Assembly (NCBI GenBank): GCA_023525975.1
Contig: CM042030.1
Location: forward strand, 31,552,350 to 31,616,349
Source: Smallanthus sonchifolius
Taxonomy: Eukaryota > Streptophyta > Magnoliopsida > Asterales > Asteraceae
DNA: 64,000 nt
Direction: 5' to 3'
Position 1 is the stretch's first letter. Each line of letters begins with the position of its first letter. The position numbers were made by a program, and so were the translations under genes. Shown piece by piece: positions 10,391 through 22,690 of the stretch. The notes under the pieces were generated by a model. It had not been told where the DNA came from. It did no database searches and saw only the letters and a program-made list of their open reading frames with translations.

Positions 10391-12138
10391 AGTTGAAGCC
10401 AGATCGGCTACCCGAGTGATCATAGCGGTGCTCGTCTTGGGAATTATTCTCCTTCTAGTGGAAAGCTACAAGAGACGTTAACAAATTTTTTATTTATTGT
10501 CTTAAAATTTTCAGTTTGAGAACCATTTACCTATGTTTTGAGTAATGTTTAACATTTCAACTTTCCAACTTTTAATCAATTTTATATATTCCAAATCTAA
10601 AGTGATTATTCATTGATTTGACACGCTGAGTGTGAGTTACACCCATCATATTTTCATCAAGATTCTCCAAGTATCACCTTCTTCATTTACCACAATTTAG
10701 TACACTACCTGCAATCTCCTTCGTAAACAAATCATACTATTATTTGATTTAAACAACCTTGCTATTTTGTTCAAACAAAAAAAAATTATCAAGCTTTTAG
10801 ATAATATCTGAAATATAAATTTTCTATAAACCTTTTCACCTTGTGAGAAAACTTAATACAACCTATTTTATAAAAAACATTATTTCAAATTGATAAATAT
10901 GACTTGTTCTCGTTAAATTAATTATTTCTAAATCTTGGCTAAATTAATATACAACTAACTGTTTAGCCATTAATTTCTCCTAAAAATATTCTCCTTATAA
11001 TAATTGAAAATTTTAATAAAAAGGTTTTCCTATAAATTGCCCAACTATTTAGATTATCCAACTCATTAGTTTCACTACCTTATTTATCTACAAACAAGAA
11101 CAAATTACAACCACCTACCTATAAACAAAAATCAGTTATTTGCAAACACATTACTCGGGATATTTTCACGACCTCCTCACTACCTTGCACCTTCGATAAT
11201 GTATGAGTGAACTTGCCACTTCAAGAGACGACCTATTCCGCGTAGACATTAACCACTCCTACAAACCACAACGAGATTTAAGGAGCCAAAACCTAACTAC
11301 CACATTTTACAAGATCGCAAACAACACGCTTCTCCGCAACACTCGATCACATACAAAACTCGTTAATATACATCACACACGAAGTTCAATAACTTACGTA
11401 TGCACGTTCATAATATACCCAACACGATCACATAATACATGAAACCTAGTTATTTTCAATATATCCAATGCTACACTAATTACATATTATATGAAACTTG
11501 ATTATTTGCAATACACGTTCTTCTGGATTGATTACAGAATACATAAAACATAGTTGTTTGTAATATACATATACTAAATTGATCACATGATACATAACAA
11601 TTGGTTGGTTGGTACATAATACTTGATTGACCGCATTGAATATGAAACTATTGAGTTACATGATGCCACATTGTTCACGTTACACATGAAACCTATTTGA
11701 TTACTAGCTACATAACACTAGATCATACATAAGACTTGTGTGTTTACATTATACATGAAACTAGGTTACTTACAATTGTTGCAATTGATTGATCACAATA
11801 TACATGAAGAATGGTCATACACTTTGTTCACCAAACTTGAAAACCATAACACCTTGAAGCTACTCGGGGTTTGACGTATACTTGTTCAAACACGAGGAAG
11901 CTGTAACACTTTAGAACAACTCGGTGTTTGACGTATTCTTGTTCAAACACGAGCAAACTATGGAACCTTAAGTCATACTACCATATTCCTCTTTAGTTGC
12001 CAATTGACCTGCCTTCTAAGGACATAGTTACTTATTAGCAACTAATATGTGAAAACAATAGACAAGAACTAAGTGAATTTGTGGCCCCCAGACCCCACAC
12101 ACAGTGGGATGAACTATGTGGACCATGCAACTATTTGG
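10391..12138 (+). other. LARD1 non-coding internal region
   Basis: AT-rich with no gag-pol motif in any frame. From about 11390 to 11815 a loose motif like 'acatgaaacttgattatttgcaa' recurs, which suggests old, decayed tandem repeats. Confidence 0.6.
11863..11960 (+). repeat. 57-bp direct repeat, two copies, with hairpin
   Basis: 'CTCGG.GTTTGACGTAT' starts at 11863 and again at 11920. In the second copy GTGTTTGA (11924-11931) pairs with TCAAACAC (11943-11950), a perfect 8-bp stem. The first copy keeps a 6-bp stem. Confidence 0.8.
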
Positions 12139-12164
12139 ATAATTACGGGTGCACACGTAATTAT
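12139..12164 (+). other. Hairpin with palindromic loop GGTGCACA
   Basis: ATAATTACG (12139-12147) pairs perfectly with CGTAATTAT (12156-12164) around the 8-base loop GGTGCACA, which contains the palindrome GTGCAC. The LARD2 internal region holds the same loop on a longer stem (32466-32505), with similar downstream sequence (CATGGAAA, then TAGTAA). Confidence 0.8.
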
Positions 12165-12679
12165 AAAAATCAACACATGGAAAACATAGTAAATTATGTC
12201 GTGTGTTATGACGTAAATTTTATCGGGATATACAGTAACAAAACTAATGTGATATGATGAGGGCATGGTGGATACGCCGCTGGTACTTCCTATATATAAG
12301 TGTTCATGTCGTATTATCAAAAGTAGCGTTATTTATGTCACGTAAAGTTTTATGTTGTTTGACGGGTCAATGTTTGTGAAATCTCCTATCCGCTAACAAT
12401 TCATTAACATATTAGACTACATCCTAAACAAACCTCGATTATCAAACTCCCATCGCTGCCATTTCAAGTAGTGCATTTCATCTATAGAATCCAAATTATT
12501 ACTCGATAGTTTTTCTCCTTAAATTCATTTCAAAAACTAAATCCGTTGTCATCATTCGTGTCTGACTATGAGAAACATGCTTGAACCTTGTTATCAGTTA
12601 TACTCCTCAAACCAAAAATTCATAACTCGTGGAGAATCCAAACTCATCTCTTTCCTGATTCAGTAACCTCCACTAATCC

Positions 12680-12714
12680 AATTTCAGGACGAAATTCCCT
12701 CAACATGGGGATAC
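12680..12714 (+). other. LARD1 polypurine-tract region with hairpin
   Basis: AATTTC (12680-12685) pairs with GAAATT (12691-12696) around AGGAC. A short spacer and the purine-rich CATGGGGATA follow, just before the 3' LTR. This is where plus-strand DNA synthesis would start. Confidence 0.65.
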
Positions 12715-14567
12715 CGTAACATCCATGATTTTAAGGCCATAAACTTTCTTTAGTCATATTATTATTCAAGCATTTCAAAACCTGTACTCATCCAACACCT
12801 TATGTCACATTGATTACTATTTTAACGTATATAAATTCCAAATTTCAACCTAGCAATGACATATTGTTTTGCATTATACATGTAACTTACGGATACATAT
12901 TTATATATGTAAGTATAGGTATATGGTTATGTAAACCATTCTACATAATTAGTAATATTATAAAAATGGCAATTCGATACAAAATAGTTTAAAAATAAAA
13001 TATATAATGTTTTAGTTCACAAGCTCTTATATATATAAAAAAAACTAATTTTATAAGAAAAAAAAATTCAATTAGTTTGGTCATGGAATTTTTTTCTAAA
13101 AACAAAGAAACCCTCTCCAAACACTTGAACCCTAAACCTTTAAAATTGGACCTCTTTAATATCAATTTTGACCACATTCATTCCAATCTGACCAATTTTG
13201 ACTTTAAGAGTCAAACAGTTCCAAATCCTTACAATTCAAGGCTGGAATCGATCAATCTCGGTTGTTATAAACCTTCCATATATACTAAGACAAGTATCGA
13301 CCATATTCAGACTCAATTAACACCCTAATCCAACGATTCTCGCGGCCAAATTCAAAATTTAAACAGTTTGACTTCTCAAAGTCAAAACCGGATCATTTCA
13401 GTTTCAAATCATGCAATTTAACACGTTTAATACCCGCAAATCACGCCCTAATTGTCTTCGAGTGTATTCAACCCAAATTCGCGACCCAATTCATCAAGAA
13501 TTAAACGGATTAACACGTAATCTCGCTCTATGGCCGTCGGCCTTAAACCACGAATTAATATACCCTCACACCTTCGCACGACCTCATAAAAGTTCTCTAA
13601 ACGATCCCTCGATCCACATAATGGCTCTGGTCATCAATCGAGCACCAAGAACACCCCCTCGGACTCCCTAGTCGTTTGCATTCATTACTTCACCAAAACA
13701 TGTAATTCTTGTGACCTTCGTACTCGCTACATCTTGTAGATCGAAAGCCCTCTGTTTAACTCCATTAACAGAGGGCAATTCGATGCGTATTTGTCGATTC
13801 TTGGTTCTAGGGTTCATATCAATTCGGGGGCTGATTTGAGTTTTTGTTTAAAAGATTTTCCGTTTCATGATATACACTAACGAGCCCGTAGTCGGGATGG
13901 TTAGATGCGTGTGTGTTTGGTGACCCGGGACTGACCCGAGTTCGATCCGATCAGTCTTGGTTTTCATGTTTTTCTTTTTTTTTAGCCTTTTAATCAGATT
14001 TGTAACTTCTAATAATTTTTATAAATTCTGTTAAATCTGTATAAACTTAAAAATAATTTTTATTTATACTTTTATGTCCAGAATCTTTTATCTAATTAAA
14101 CATAACTCAAACTTATGTTAATTTAATCTTTAAAAAAATTGATTTAAATTCTTATAAACTATATAAAACACCTTTAAACTTTATAAAACTTACATTCTTA
14201 ATAAGAAATACTTTATATAATTTAAATTACATATCATTTATTTAAACTTACACTACATTTTAAACGTTATTTATTTCCAAGTTAAAATGTGAAATAAATA
14301 CTAAACATCTAAACACTTTAATAGATGGTTAGACAAAATAATTATTCGTATAAGATAATTATTCATCATTAATAATTATGTATACTTTAAATAATTATTA
14401 ATAGACTTTAACCATTATTTACTCTTTAAATAATTATTTATCCTTAATAATTGTTCTTTTATTATTAACCCTTGTTTATTCCTTGAATAAATCCTTAATA
14501 ACTATTTAGTCTTTAAAAAGATTATTATTAACCTTTGAATATTATTTAACCGCTAGATGATTTTTAT
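12715..14567 (+). repeat. LARD1 3' LTR, truncated
   Basis: Starts CGTAACATCC (the first T has become C) and follows the 5' LTR closely until 14567, where unrelated sequence begins. About 1.07 kb of LTR end is missing. Relative to the 5' LTR it lacks 33 bp near 13555, where the 5' copy has two flanking 'acgaat' repeats, and has a much shorter TA tract. Confidence 0.9.
13882..13983 (+). other. tRNA-like module, 3' LTR copy
   Basis: A-box-like TGGTTAGATGC at 13898, the consensus-like B box GAGTTCGATCC at 13938-13948, and T-runs from 13960. Same module as 7420-7519. Confidence 0.5.
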
Positions 14568-15310
14568 GTGCTTTACCTTTGGAACAACTTCCAACCCAAA
14601 ACACATTCATTCTCCAATTGTGACACCCATAATTTTCAGGTTAACACCGTTAACACAAACTCCGTTATCTAAATATTTCATTCATGCATTACACTTTATT
14701 AGGATTAATTAAGCGTGTCGGTTACTTCACAAACATTCACGTAACGGTAATTCGGAGAATTACCGAGTTACACGAGTCTGTCCCCGAACGTTGGTGATTA
14801 ATCAAAATAATATTCTGAACAATTATATTTAATATAATTTATGTGAAATTATGTGCTTTATGGTTTTATGCTTAACTCGTGAACTTTCGTGAAACCGCGT
14901 ACGTTTACGTGTAACATTGTGATTTAAATGCATTAGTAATTTTTATAAAAAAGTTTTTATAAAAATAATTAGTAGGAATTATTTTAATTAGTTAGAATTA
15001 AATTAATTATTAATCCTTTTAAATTAACCCATGGGCCACCCAAACTTGTTTTAATTCATTCTGGCCCATGGAGTGGAGTATTTAAGAAAGTTTTGCAAAC
15101 CCTAAACCCCATTTGTGCACCCTTGGCCGAAACCCCCGCCCCCTTTGCTCTCTTGAGTCGTTGACCTCACCATCACCCAAATCCATTCTGAAATCAACTT
15201 CCAAAGTTCAATTGTTGGTGTTTTTTGATAAATCCAAGTACCAATCATCGTTATTAACGCAACAAGTAAGATTTTTATTCATTTTATATACCATATTTTT
15301 GATTTTCTAG
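14568..15310 (+). repeat. Probable LTR start of another Ty3-type element
   Basis: After 51 unassigned bases, TGTGACACCC at 14619 begins a stretch (ACACC...AGGTTAACACCGTTAAC) like the start of LTR5 at 58106. TATTTAAG near 15079 is a possible TATA box, followed by a 'aaaccctaaacccc' leader. GGCC-containing inverted copies flank the region at about 15030 and 15064. No primer-binding site follows, so the right limit is unknown. Confidence 0.45.
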
Positions 15311-16553
15311 TTTCATCCAAACAATGGTTTTTATCAATAAAGGTGCAAACTTTAACGTTAATTGAGTATTGTTATGATATTTGTTTAGATTTGATGTTGT
15401 TTGTAAACCCGAGATGCATGAAAACCGAGGGTTACTATTATTAGAAACTTTATTGATTTTCTAGGTTGCATGTTAGACATGATGGATGTGATAAGATCTT
15501 CTAAAGTGTTTCGAATGATCGATTGATTAACGTTTATTCATTAGAGAATGATAGTGCTTTGGGTTAGGAAGTGTTCTAAAGTTAAAGCACATTGAGTGGT
15601 TGTATAACCACATGAAAGTCTAAAATTAAATCTAAGATTTGCCTCAAAGTGAAAGTAGTGATGAGGTGATTATCATACATGATGCATGCAAGATATGACA
15701 AGTGAATTAGTATTTGGGTATTTGGAACACAAGTAACAATATTCTATCTAATATGGTCTATTGGGAATAACCATATTCAGTAATATATGTTATGTTTGAT
15801 ATTAGCATGTTTAAATCCATGAATAACTAAGTTATTCTAAATTGTCTGTAGTCGATCAAATTATGGGAATAATCTTGAATTAAGACTACTGTGAATTGGG
15901 TTGGTTGACATTCATGAGATTGAATGTATAAGGAGTTATGACCAAATTCACAGGATATTTATTAGGAAATAAATATTGGGCGTGACCCACTTCAAAATTA
16001 CTCCATGGATCCTTGTCATGAGTAAGTTTTGAAATTAATAGTATTGTCACTATATCCTTGACCTGAGATGCTTATTAGGGACTCGATTATACCGAGGTTA
16101 TGCTTTGACGTAGTTTAACGCTACTTTTTAACCAGATAGTTTTAAGGACTGCGATTGGGTATAACGCAAGGTATAGTGAGAGGCGTATGTAGTCAAGATG
16201 GGATATGTTCCCTTATTCTAATAAGTGGTTGACATATTGGGCCCCTCGATGATTCAAACTGATCTAAACACATGACCATGCTCAAACCTAGTTTGTTACA
16301 TCACTTTGAATCGGAGTCGAGAAACATAATTGTTGAACACATATGAGATTGACTATGATCCATGCCTCATTTTCAACTAGAGGTCTGTTACAGAAAGGAT
16401 AACTGACAACTTACCTTATACTATTACCTATGTAGTGTACGTTTCCTAAACACTTAGTTTTAGTGGATGACTGAAGTCATATATCATTAGGAGCAGTGGG
16501 GCGTTGCTAGACGTACTACACTGTTTATATTATTACATGATTAGACCTTGTGC
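15311..16553 (+). other. Non-coding retroelement interior
   Basis: No ORF of note. The segment leads directly into a copia-style polypurine tract and LTR start, so it is probably the 3' interior of a non-autonomous element. I see no gag or pol motifs. Confidence 0.45.
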
Positions 16554-17750
16554 AAGTGGGAGATTGTTAGATCTATGTGCCCAAGGAATAACATTCAATA
16601 GTATTGCTAATGATATGTGATCCCAAAGGGTCACACACTAAGCAATTATCAAGGACACGTTTAAACGTATTTAAACGTCTTAACCCGGTCAAGATATATT
16701 TTAGTAATTATCATTTGTAATAATTACCTAATGTCACATATTTATTATATGTATATGTATTTATAGTTACTTGTGTGTAAATATATATATATATATATAT
16801 ATATATACACGTATATTCTTTTGTTAGAATTTACATATGTGTAGTTCATGTGTGTTTTTCATTCAAACGATCTAAATTAGTTTACTACAAAGTTGATATT
16901 TCATACATATATTTATATATGTATCAGGATGCATATATATAAGACATAATATATAACTTTGTTAGTAACAAACTCATTTGAATGGAACTAACATGTCTTG
17001 AACCAACTAGACACAAGTATGGGATGTAATAATTGTTTATTTACTAGCCCATGCCTTATCTCTTCTCTTTTGACTCCTGCCATCAAGATTCCAGCAGAAA
17101 AAAAGGGGTCCCTTGACTACCTTTTTACACACCATACTTGCCTAGATTGCTAGGTATGGTTGGTTAGATAAGGGGCTTAATATAAACCATACTTTGTGGG
17201 ATTTTATAAGATCATGAAAAACACTTTTCACCACAACTTTCTTTGCTTTCCTTACATTTTTTTCTAGACCAGAAATTTCATGAACTTCATGAGAGTATTG
17301 ATGGATTAAATTGTGATCTAAAATAACATACAAACTAACCAAGTGTTGGGTGTAATTTGCTGTGTATTATAGAGGTGTTCTTATGTTCTTCTACACATAT
17401 TCATACATATATTTAGTGGTTTCAAGAAGGTGTTCTTGAGATATTCTAAACATCATCTTGACATGCATTGTGGGTTTAATTGGCTAGCACCATCCTTGGA
17501 GGTTCGTTGCTTGGTGCGGATACACTTTGGAGGAGCTTCTACTTTGATCTCTTCACACTCTATTCTCAAGTGTTTAAGGCAACTACTTCTCTACAAAAGG
17601 TTATAATCCTAAACCCACTTTGGTTGTTTGTTTTAGTTTCATCATCTTTGCAATTGGATCCTTGGTGGGAATCTTTAAATGTTTTAAAAGATCATGTGTA
17701 AAAATGCTTCCGTTGCTAAAAGTTTTAAACCCTACACGTGACTATTTCCC
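16554..17750 (+). repeat. Polypurine tract and copia-like 3' LTR
   Basis: AAGTGGGAGA (16554-16563) followed by TGTTAGATCT (LTR start, 16565) is the common Ty1/copia 3' junction. The LTR contains a (TA)n tract at about 16780-16806 and a CT-rich tail. Its end is not fixed; it lies between about 17736 and 17750, where minus-strand gag begins. No matching 5' LTR is in the window. Confidence 0.6.
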
Positions 17751-17751
17751 T

Positions 17752-18965
17752 TCAGTCTCCCCTAGTTAAGGGGATTTCCTCCCAAAACTTAACCAGTGGG
17801 GTTTGCATTGTCTTGGGTGGCAGGGTCTTCACGAGCCTCAGTTGTTCCCATGACAAAGTGCGAGCACGAGCACCTTGATTGTTGTTAAGCTTGGGACAAC
17901 GGTGCTTGAAGTGATCGGTTGCACCACACTCAAAGCAAGCCCTACCATTGGTATTAGAAGGGACCATGGCGTTGCTGACAGCAGCAGGAGTAGGCATGCA
18001 TCAAGAGGTGTCTAGAGGCCCATTTCTTTCGCACTTGGTGCCCTTACGACACGGTTGTGCAGAAGGGTGATGATACTGGCACTTTGCACACAGAGGGTAA
18101 GGTCTACCGTAGGGCTTCGTGGCAGAAACAGGGGCAACTTGGGTAATAGGAGTGGCAGGAGTTACTATAGCAAAGCCCTTGTATGTCTTTTGTTTCTTGT
18201 GATGGTACTCAGGCTCCTTCACTACTTCTTCGTTGGTCCTCTTGTCACTTTTCCTAAACAACATCCCAGACTTAACTAGATCATCCGTTAAGGACGCGGA
18301 TAAACGAATAGCAGCTTCAAGTGATGTGGGGCTACTTCCCATGACGGTACCCCAAATTTGATGCGGGAGGCCTCCAATGTAACAATCAATTTTTCGAGTC
18401 AGGGGTGTAACCAGATGCGGGACTAGGATGCATAGTTCATGAAATCTTGTAGTGTACTCTTCACTTTCTCCACTATCCTTGGTAAGATCCCACAGTTCGA
18501 TTTCTAGCTTCTTCATCTCATTGTTGGGACAAAATTCTTCGATCATGATTTCCTTGAGTTTATCCCAAGTCATAGAAAGAGCTTCTTCCCTACCCAAATC
18601 TTCTTTTCAGCATTCCACCATGTCAGTGCCCTTCTTTGGAAGGCACTTTTAGCATACTTAACCTTAAGATCATCGGAGCAGTCACTCATCTCAAACGTGT
18701 TTTCCATGCCTTCGAACCATTGCAGTAACCCAGTAGCATCTTCAGATCCAAGATACTTGTGTGGGTTACAAGAGTTGAAGTGTTTGAAACTGCAAACATT
18801 CCCACTAGACCTTCTAGTGGAGTTACTGATTTGAGTGACAATGGTGGGTAAGACAGCAGCAAGTTATTGAGTGAGAAGGGTGGCTATGACGGTGGTGTCG
18901 GCAGAAAGGTTGGAGGCTTCACCGGTGTTGGCCACGGTGGTATCGGGATCACGACGAGGAGGCAT
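17752..18965 (-). pseudogene. gag: Ty3/gypsy gag, broken
   Basis: The start at 18965 gives MPPRRDPDTTVANTGEASN. Landmarks in order are NPHKYLGSEDATGLLQWFEG, ALTWWNAE, EEFCPNNEMKKLEIELWDL, YTTRFHELCILVPHLVTP, a CX2H-type motif near CAKCQYHH, and the zinc knuckle CFECGATDHFKHRC close to 17880-17940. Faults are a TAA at 18864-18866, a one-base frameshift near 18600 and a TGA at 18001-18003. It is a different gag lineage from the one at 560-1478. Protease and pol are cut off at about 17751. Confidence 0.85.
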
Positions 18966-18969
18966 TCTA

Positions 18970-20930
18970 CCGCGGCTTCACCGGTGTTGGGCACAAAGGA
19001 GGATAGGTGGTTGCATAATAGAACATGATAATCCACCTAGAGTAGTACATCCAATGAAAAGATTCCCAGGAAAAAGGGGTCGGTCGCAAAGGACTCGTTT
19101 AGATTACCGCGTCTTTCCTAGCCAGAACCGTTCATTTGTCATATACATAAATCGTAGGTTTGAATAAGGTTCTAATGCCTGCAACACCTTAGATTATGAA
19201 TAAAATGTTTTTAAGAAAATAAAGTCAAAGAATTAAGGATGCTCAAATGTTAGAAGATTAGGGTTAGTTTTATAAAATTCAGATTTGGACAGATTGTGTT
19301 ACTGAACTTTAGGCATGTTTTAAAAATATTAAACGATTTCCAAAAACTCTAAGATTCTCCAGATCTTTAGTTATAATGAACAACGTTTGTTAATAAATAT
19401 ATTTAATTTGGGCAACTTAAATATCCCAAAATTGTGACACAAGACCAGAGGTCCAGAATAGACCTTTTTGTCTTGATTTGTCATTTTATGGAGTATTACA
19501 AAAAGTTAGAATGTTAATTATACATGGTTTTAAATAATATTCAATAAAATTTGATTTGCAAAAATATTGAACATGGTTGGATTTGTAGAATGAGAGATAT
19601 GGTCCCGAAAAGTAATGACAAATATTCTGTCAAAAAGTCAAAATTGACCTTTACCTCTAAACAAATACGTTTTAAAGCCTTAAACTTGACGAAAAATTAC
19701 GAGGTTAGATTTTACAGAAAGAATACTCTTTGAACTTAGATTTTGGTTTAAAAACACCCTTTTTGGATTAAGGATGACCAAGATATGGCCGCCACAAGTT
19801 GACACAGGTATTCTATCTAGAATCCAGACTTGCACTTGTGCAATTTTTTAGGGTTTTTAAGAAACTTTTTTTTATCAAAACGAAGTTAGATCATGAAAGT
19901 GTAGGGTTTGGGAGGCTGGTGTTTAATGATCATAAGATCATGAAAGAAAGAAAAAGGATTGGAGGTGTAGAGAATATAAAATCAAAGAACGAAAGAAACT
20001 GAATCGAAAAGGATGATGTTACTTACTTGGAATGGTCCTCAAAACTTGTATGCTCTTCTTGCTCTTGTGGTTCACGAATTATTCAAGGATTAGGGCAGGG
20101 ATTTCGAAATTATGGAGGGAATGAGGGTATTGGAGGTGGTTTGAGGGTAAATAGCAAAGAATAAGGCACCCTAGACCTCCTATTTATACTAAAGATTGAA
20201 GGGTTGTATATTAAGAAAGAACTTGGAGTAGAAGCCAAGGGTTTCTAACCCTAATGCAGCCTCCAACCACCCCTTACTAGCCAAAATTTCAAAATTATGG
20301 TTTAGGAATGGACAACTAGGTCCCTCAAGTATACAAGTAGTGCCTCGGTGCACAAAACGTTCGGTTTTCACAATTCGGAGTTTAATTAAGGAAAGTTTTG
20401 TAAATGAAAGTTGTTTTATTTAATGAAATGGATGTATTATTCATATTAAAACATAACTTAATATCATAAAGGATGTATTTGTTGGTTGTGGACGGTACGG
20501 AGACAAATTACAGTTTAAAAGACGAACGGATACGTATAGGCACTAACTAACGTACTAGGACATCAATTTGAATTATATGACAACTTGAATGAGTTAAATA
20601 ACTATGTTAGGCACATATGGGTGATACATTTCCTTTTAATTAGTAGTGGGTGAGTTTTCGTGTCGGAAAACGAGTTTTTAAACTGTTTAACGGTCCAAGT
20701 TGCAATTTAAGGCAATTCCAAGCGTTGCAGTCAACATGTGACCATGTAATAAGTATAATGTGCATGAAATAGGTATGTTTCAAGTATGATGTGAACATGA
20801 GCTATGATGAGGGTTTCAAGCTTCATTGATTCACGACTATGGTAAGCGTTACAAGTACGCGAAAAGCAGAAATGTTACAAGAATGATATATACCCACGAC
20901 CACTGCTTGTTCGAGTCCCAAGTTGTATTT
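18970..20930 (-). other. Probable minus-strand LTR and leader upstream of the gag
   Basis: No genes. 18913 and 18974 share the block GGCTTCACCGGTGTTGG, a short local duplication at the gag start. On the minus strand AGTATAAATAGG (about 20179-20190) resembles a TATA box, followed by a leader running to a splice-like CAAGTAAGTAAC. LTR ends and a primer-binding site were not found, so this is a tentative assignment. Confidence 0.35.
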
Positions 20931-21027
20931 TTATTATCCACGTGCATGTTCAATTCCCTTAATTGTTTTAACTTCATGTTAAGTAGTTAAGTAGGTAGTG
21001 GGTCAGATAAGGAGGAAGTGGTTTATG

Positions 21028-21349
21028 CAATGTTTTGAAAACCGGACCGGACCGGCTGGTCAAGCCGGGAACCAGACCCTTCGTCGGTTCGGTTCAGTGA
21101 TTTAAACCATATAGCAATCGAACCGGACGGTTTAGTAAATAACCGGGTTGAACCGGGAATCGGGTCGAACCAGTTAGCACCAAGTCAGACGTTTTAGAAA
21201 TATTGAATTGTTTGGTTTAATTTATAGAGAGGGATCAGGTTAGAATTTTGGTAATGAGCCAATGTGGGAAAACTTGTTTTATCTGAAGCATCGACCAGTA
21301 AACCTCTAAGAGATCCGGCTCGTTGTCCGGTCCAGTTTTACAAACATTG
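21028..21349. mobile_element. hAT-type MITE, 322 bp, with 8-bp TSD
   Basis: The terminal inverted repeats match at 22 of the first 25 positions (CAATGTTT...GGACCGGAC). The element is flanked by a perfect 8-bp direct repeat GGTTTATG at 21020-21027 and 21350-21357. An 8-bp TSD is the signature of hAT transposases. The interior is rich in CCGG/GGTT blocks and has no ORF, so it would depend on a transposase encoded elsewhere. Confidence 0.9.
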
Positions 21350-21357
21350 GGTTTATG

Positions 21358-22109
21358 CCATGATCCCCATGATTTCCATTTTTTATGGATTGTAACCCTT
21401 TAAAAGAAGGTGGGTTCGTATTAATGAAACAAGAAAATGAATTAAAGAGTCCAAATTCCATTCTACGTTTCTTTTAAGTTCTTAATCTTCCTTCTGGCCA
21501 TTGATCTAAGTCTCTAACCGACCCACATCACAAACTTGTGTGCTTCAAATGAAATCTCTTTTCCTCTTTCTGATATTGGACACGTGAGTTATGTATCCAA
21601 ATATATACTCAAATTTTTTGGTCGATTGAGAAAGCAGATTGAACCTTGATTCTTGTGATTCCGATTGAGACCACAATTCTTGCAATTCCGTTTTGAGGCT
21701 TCTTTGATTTCGTTACCCTCTTCCTTTAATTGTTCCGAGATTACGATCTGTTCAATCGATGTTTTGTGATCTGATTTGGGATCTGGTTGTTCTTCGTTCA
21801 ATCTTTGTCCGTCAAGATTTGAGATCGATTTTGGGTTTGAATCTATACTAATTCGGGCAGTCCTTCGCCAATTTCGTATGATAATCCACCGGTCCTTTGG
21901 GATTAGATGAATTAGATTGATAAGGGTTTCGGTTTAAGCGATTTTGTTTCTGGGTATGATGTCCTTCGTTGGATTTGAGTGAGATAATTTTGTAAATTTT
22001 TTTGATTGGTCGGCGGTCCTTTGCCGAGAATTGTTGTTCCGATTTGAATTGTTTGTTTCAGATGTTTTCTGGTATAATCCAGAGTCCTTCGGGATTGATT
22101 TTGATATAG
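21358..22109 (-). other. Copia-like interior, unassigned
   Basis: On the minus strand this follows a primer-binding-site-like sequence. A 70-residue acidic and polar ORF (start 21801) contains EQLKEEGNEIKEASKRNCKNCGLN. No gag core or zinc knuckle was recognised. Confidence 0.35.
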
Positions 22110-22230
22110 TCTGATACCAATTCATGAGGGATATGGATCGTTGAACACAAGAGCGTAAATTGCTTATGAAAAAGTTGATTTCGATTACAACAACCCAGAG
22201 GTATTTATACACACAAATCATAACTAACAG
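22110..22230 (-). repeat. Copia/TRIM-like LTR end with primer-binding site
   Basis: On the minus strand TGGTATCAGA (22119 down to 22110) is the first 10 bases of the initiator-Met-tRNA site, preceded by an LTR-like end CCCTCA. A TATA box TATAAATAC lies about 80 bp further up (22202-22210). If a start near TGTTAGTTATG (about 22229) is right, the LTR is only about 105 bp, as in TRIM elements. No second LTR was found. Confidence 0.45.
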
Positions 22231-22295
22231 TGTTATGACGGTAGTTGTCATAACCGTCCTAACTGCTAAACGGCGTTAAGTGTGGCGGTGGTGGT

Positions 22296-22690
22296 ATGGT
22301 GCCGACGGTGAAGGCATGGGCCGATGATGTTGGTGCAAGTGTATTTGGCCCGACACTTCCTAGTTATTTCTTCTGTGATCATACCCACCGGCGTGCTTCC
22401 TCAAATCGTCAACAAAATGATCGGTCGGTGGAACATCATATTTGTTCTCCTCATCTTCGGCCACCGCCTCCTTCACCTCATGAGTCGTTTCCTTGGTAGC
22501 ATCGTCTTTTTCGCCATCTCTCCGATGTCTAACCCCGTTTCCATAGCTTTCACTACTCCATGCTTCACATAACTCGTCGTGCCACCACCGTCCTCCCTTC
22601 TGTCGGAGGTTGAAGACGGCGGAGTTGTTGTTGTTGTTTTGACAACGTTAACACGGTGGTCAGCTGCACCAGATGACGGCATTCCCGATG
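22296..22690 (-). pseudogene. Unidentified acidic reading frame, disrupted
   Basis: The minus-strand start MPSSGAADHRVNVVKTTTTT (22682) leads, after one frame change near 22530, into a charged stretch (KDDATKETTHEVKEAVAEDE, then DVPPTDHFVDDLRKHAGGYD). This resembles the composition of late-embryogenesis-abundant-like proteins, but I cannot identify a family. It may be a host gene fragment or the gag of an unknown element. Stops follow at once. Confidence 0.3.

Larger units (their letters stand above)
6186..14567 (+). mobile_element. LARD1: large non-autonomous Ty3-type retrotransposon
   Basis: It has a 2,985-bp 5' LTR, a primer-binding site, a 3.5-kb internal region, a polypurine tract and a 3' LTR that stops after about 1.85 kb. 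The internal region has one small ORF and no protease, reverse transcriptase or integrase. Long LTRs around a mainly non-coding interior fit the LARD description. LTR and leader sequences (GATTGGTATCAGAGCC, the LTR terminus GGTGTGACA) match the Ty3 elements in this window. It inserted into the copia RNase H region. No TSD can be tested because the 3' LTR is truncated. Confidence 0.85.

Noticed and set aside
18871..19167. 98-residue plus-strand ORF beginning MRRVAMTVVSAERLEASP
   Set aside because: It is antisense to the N-terminus of the minus-strand gag, which has recognisable motifs.
22324..22572. 82-residue hydrophobic plus-strand ORF resembling a membrane protein
   Set aside because: The opposite strand has a longer charged coding-like pattern; the hydrophobicity is its antisense shadow. 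Neither is certain.
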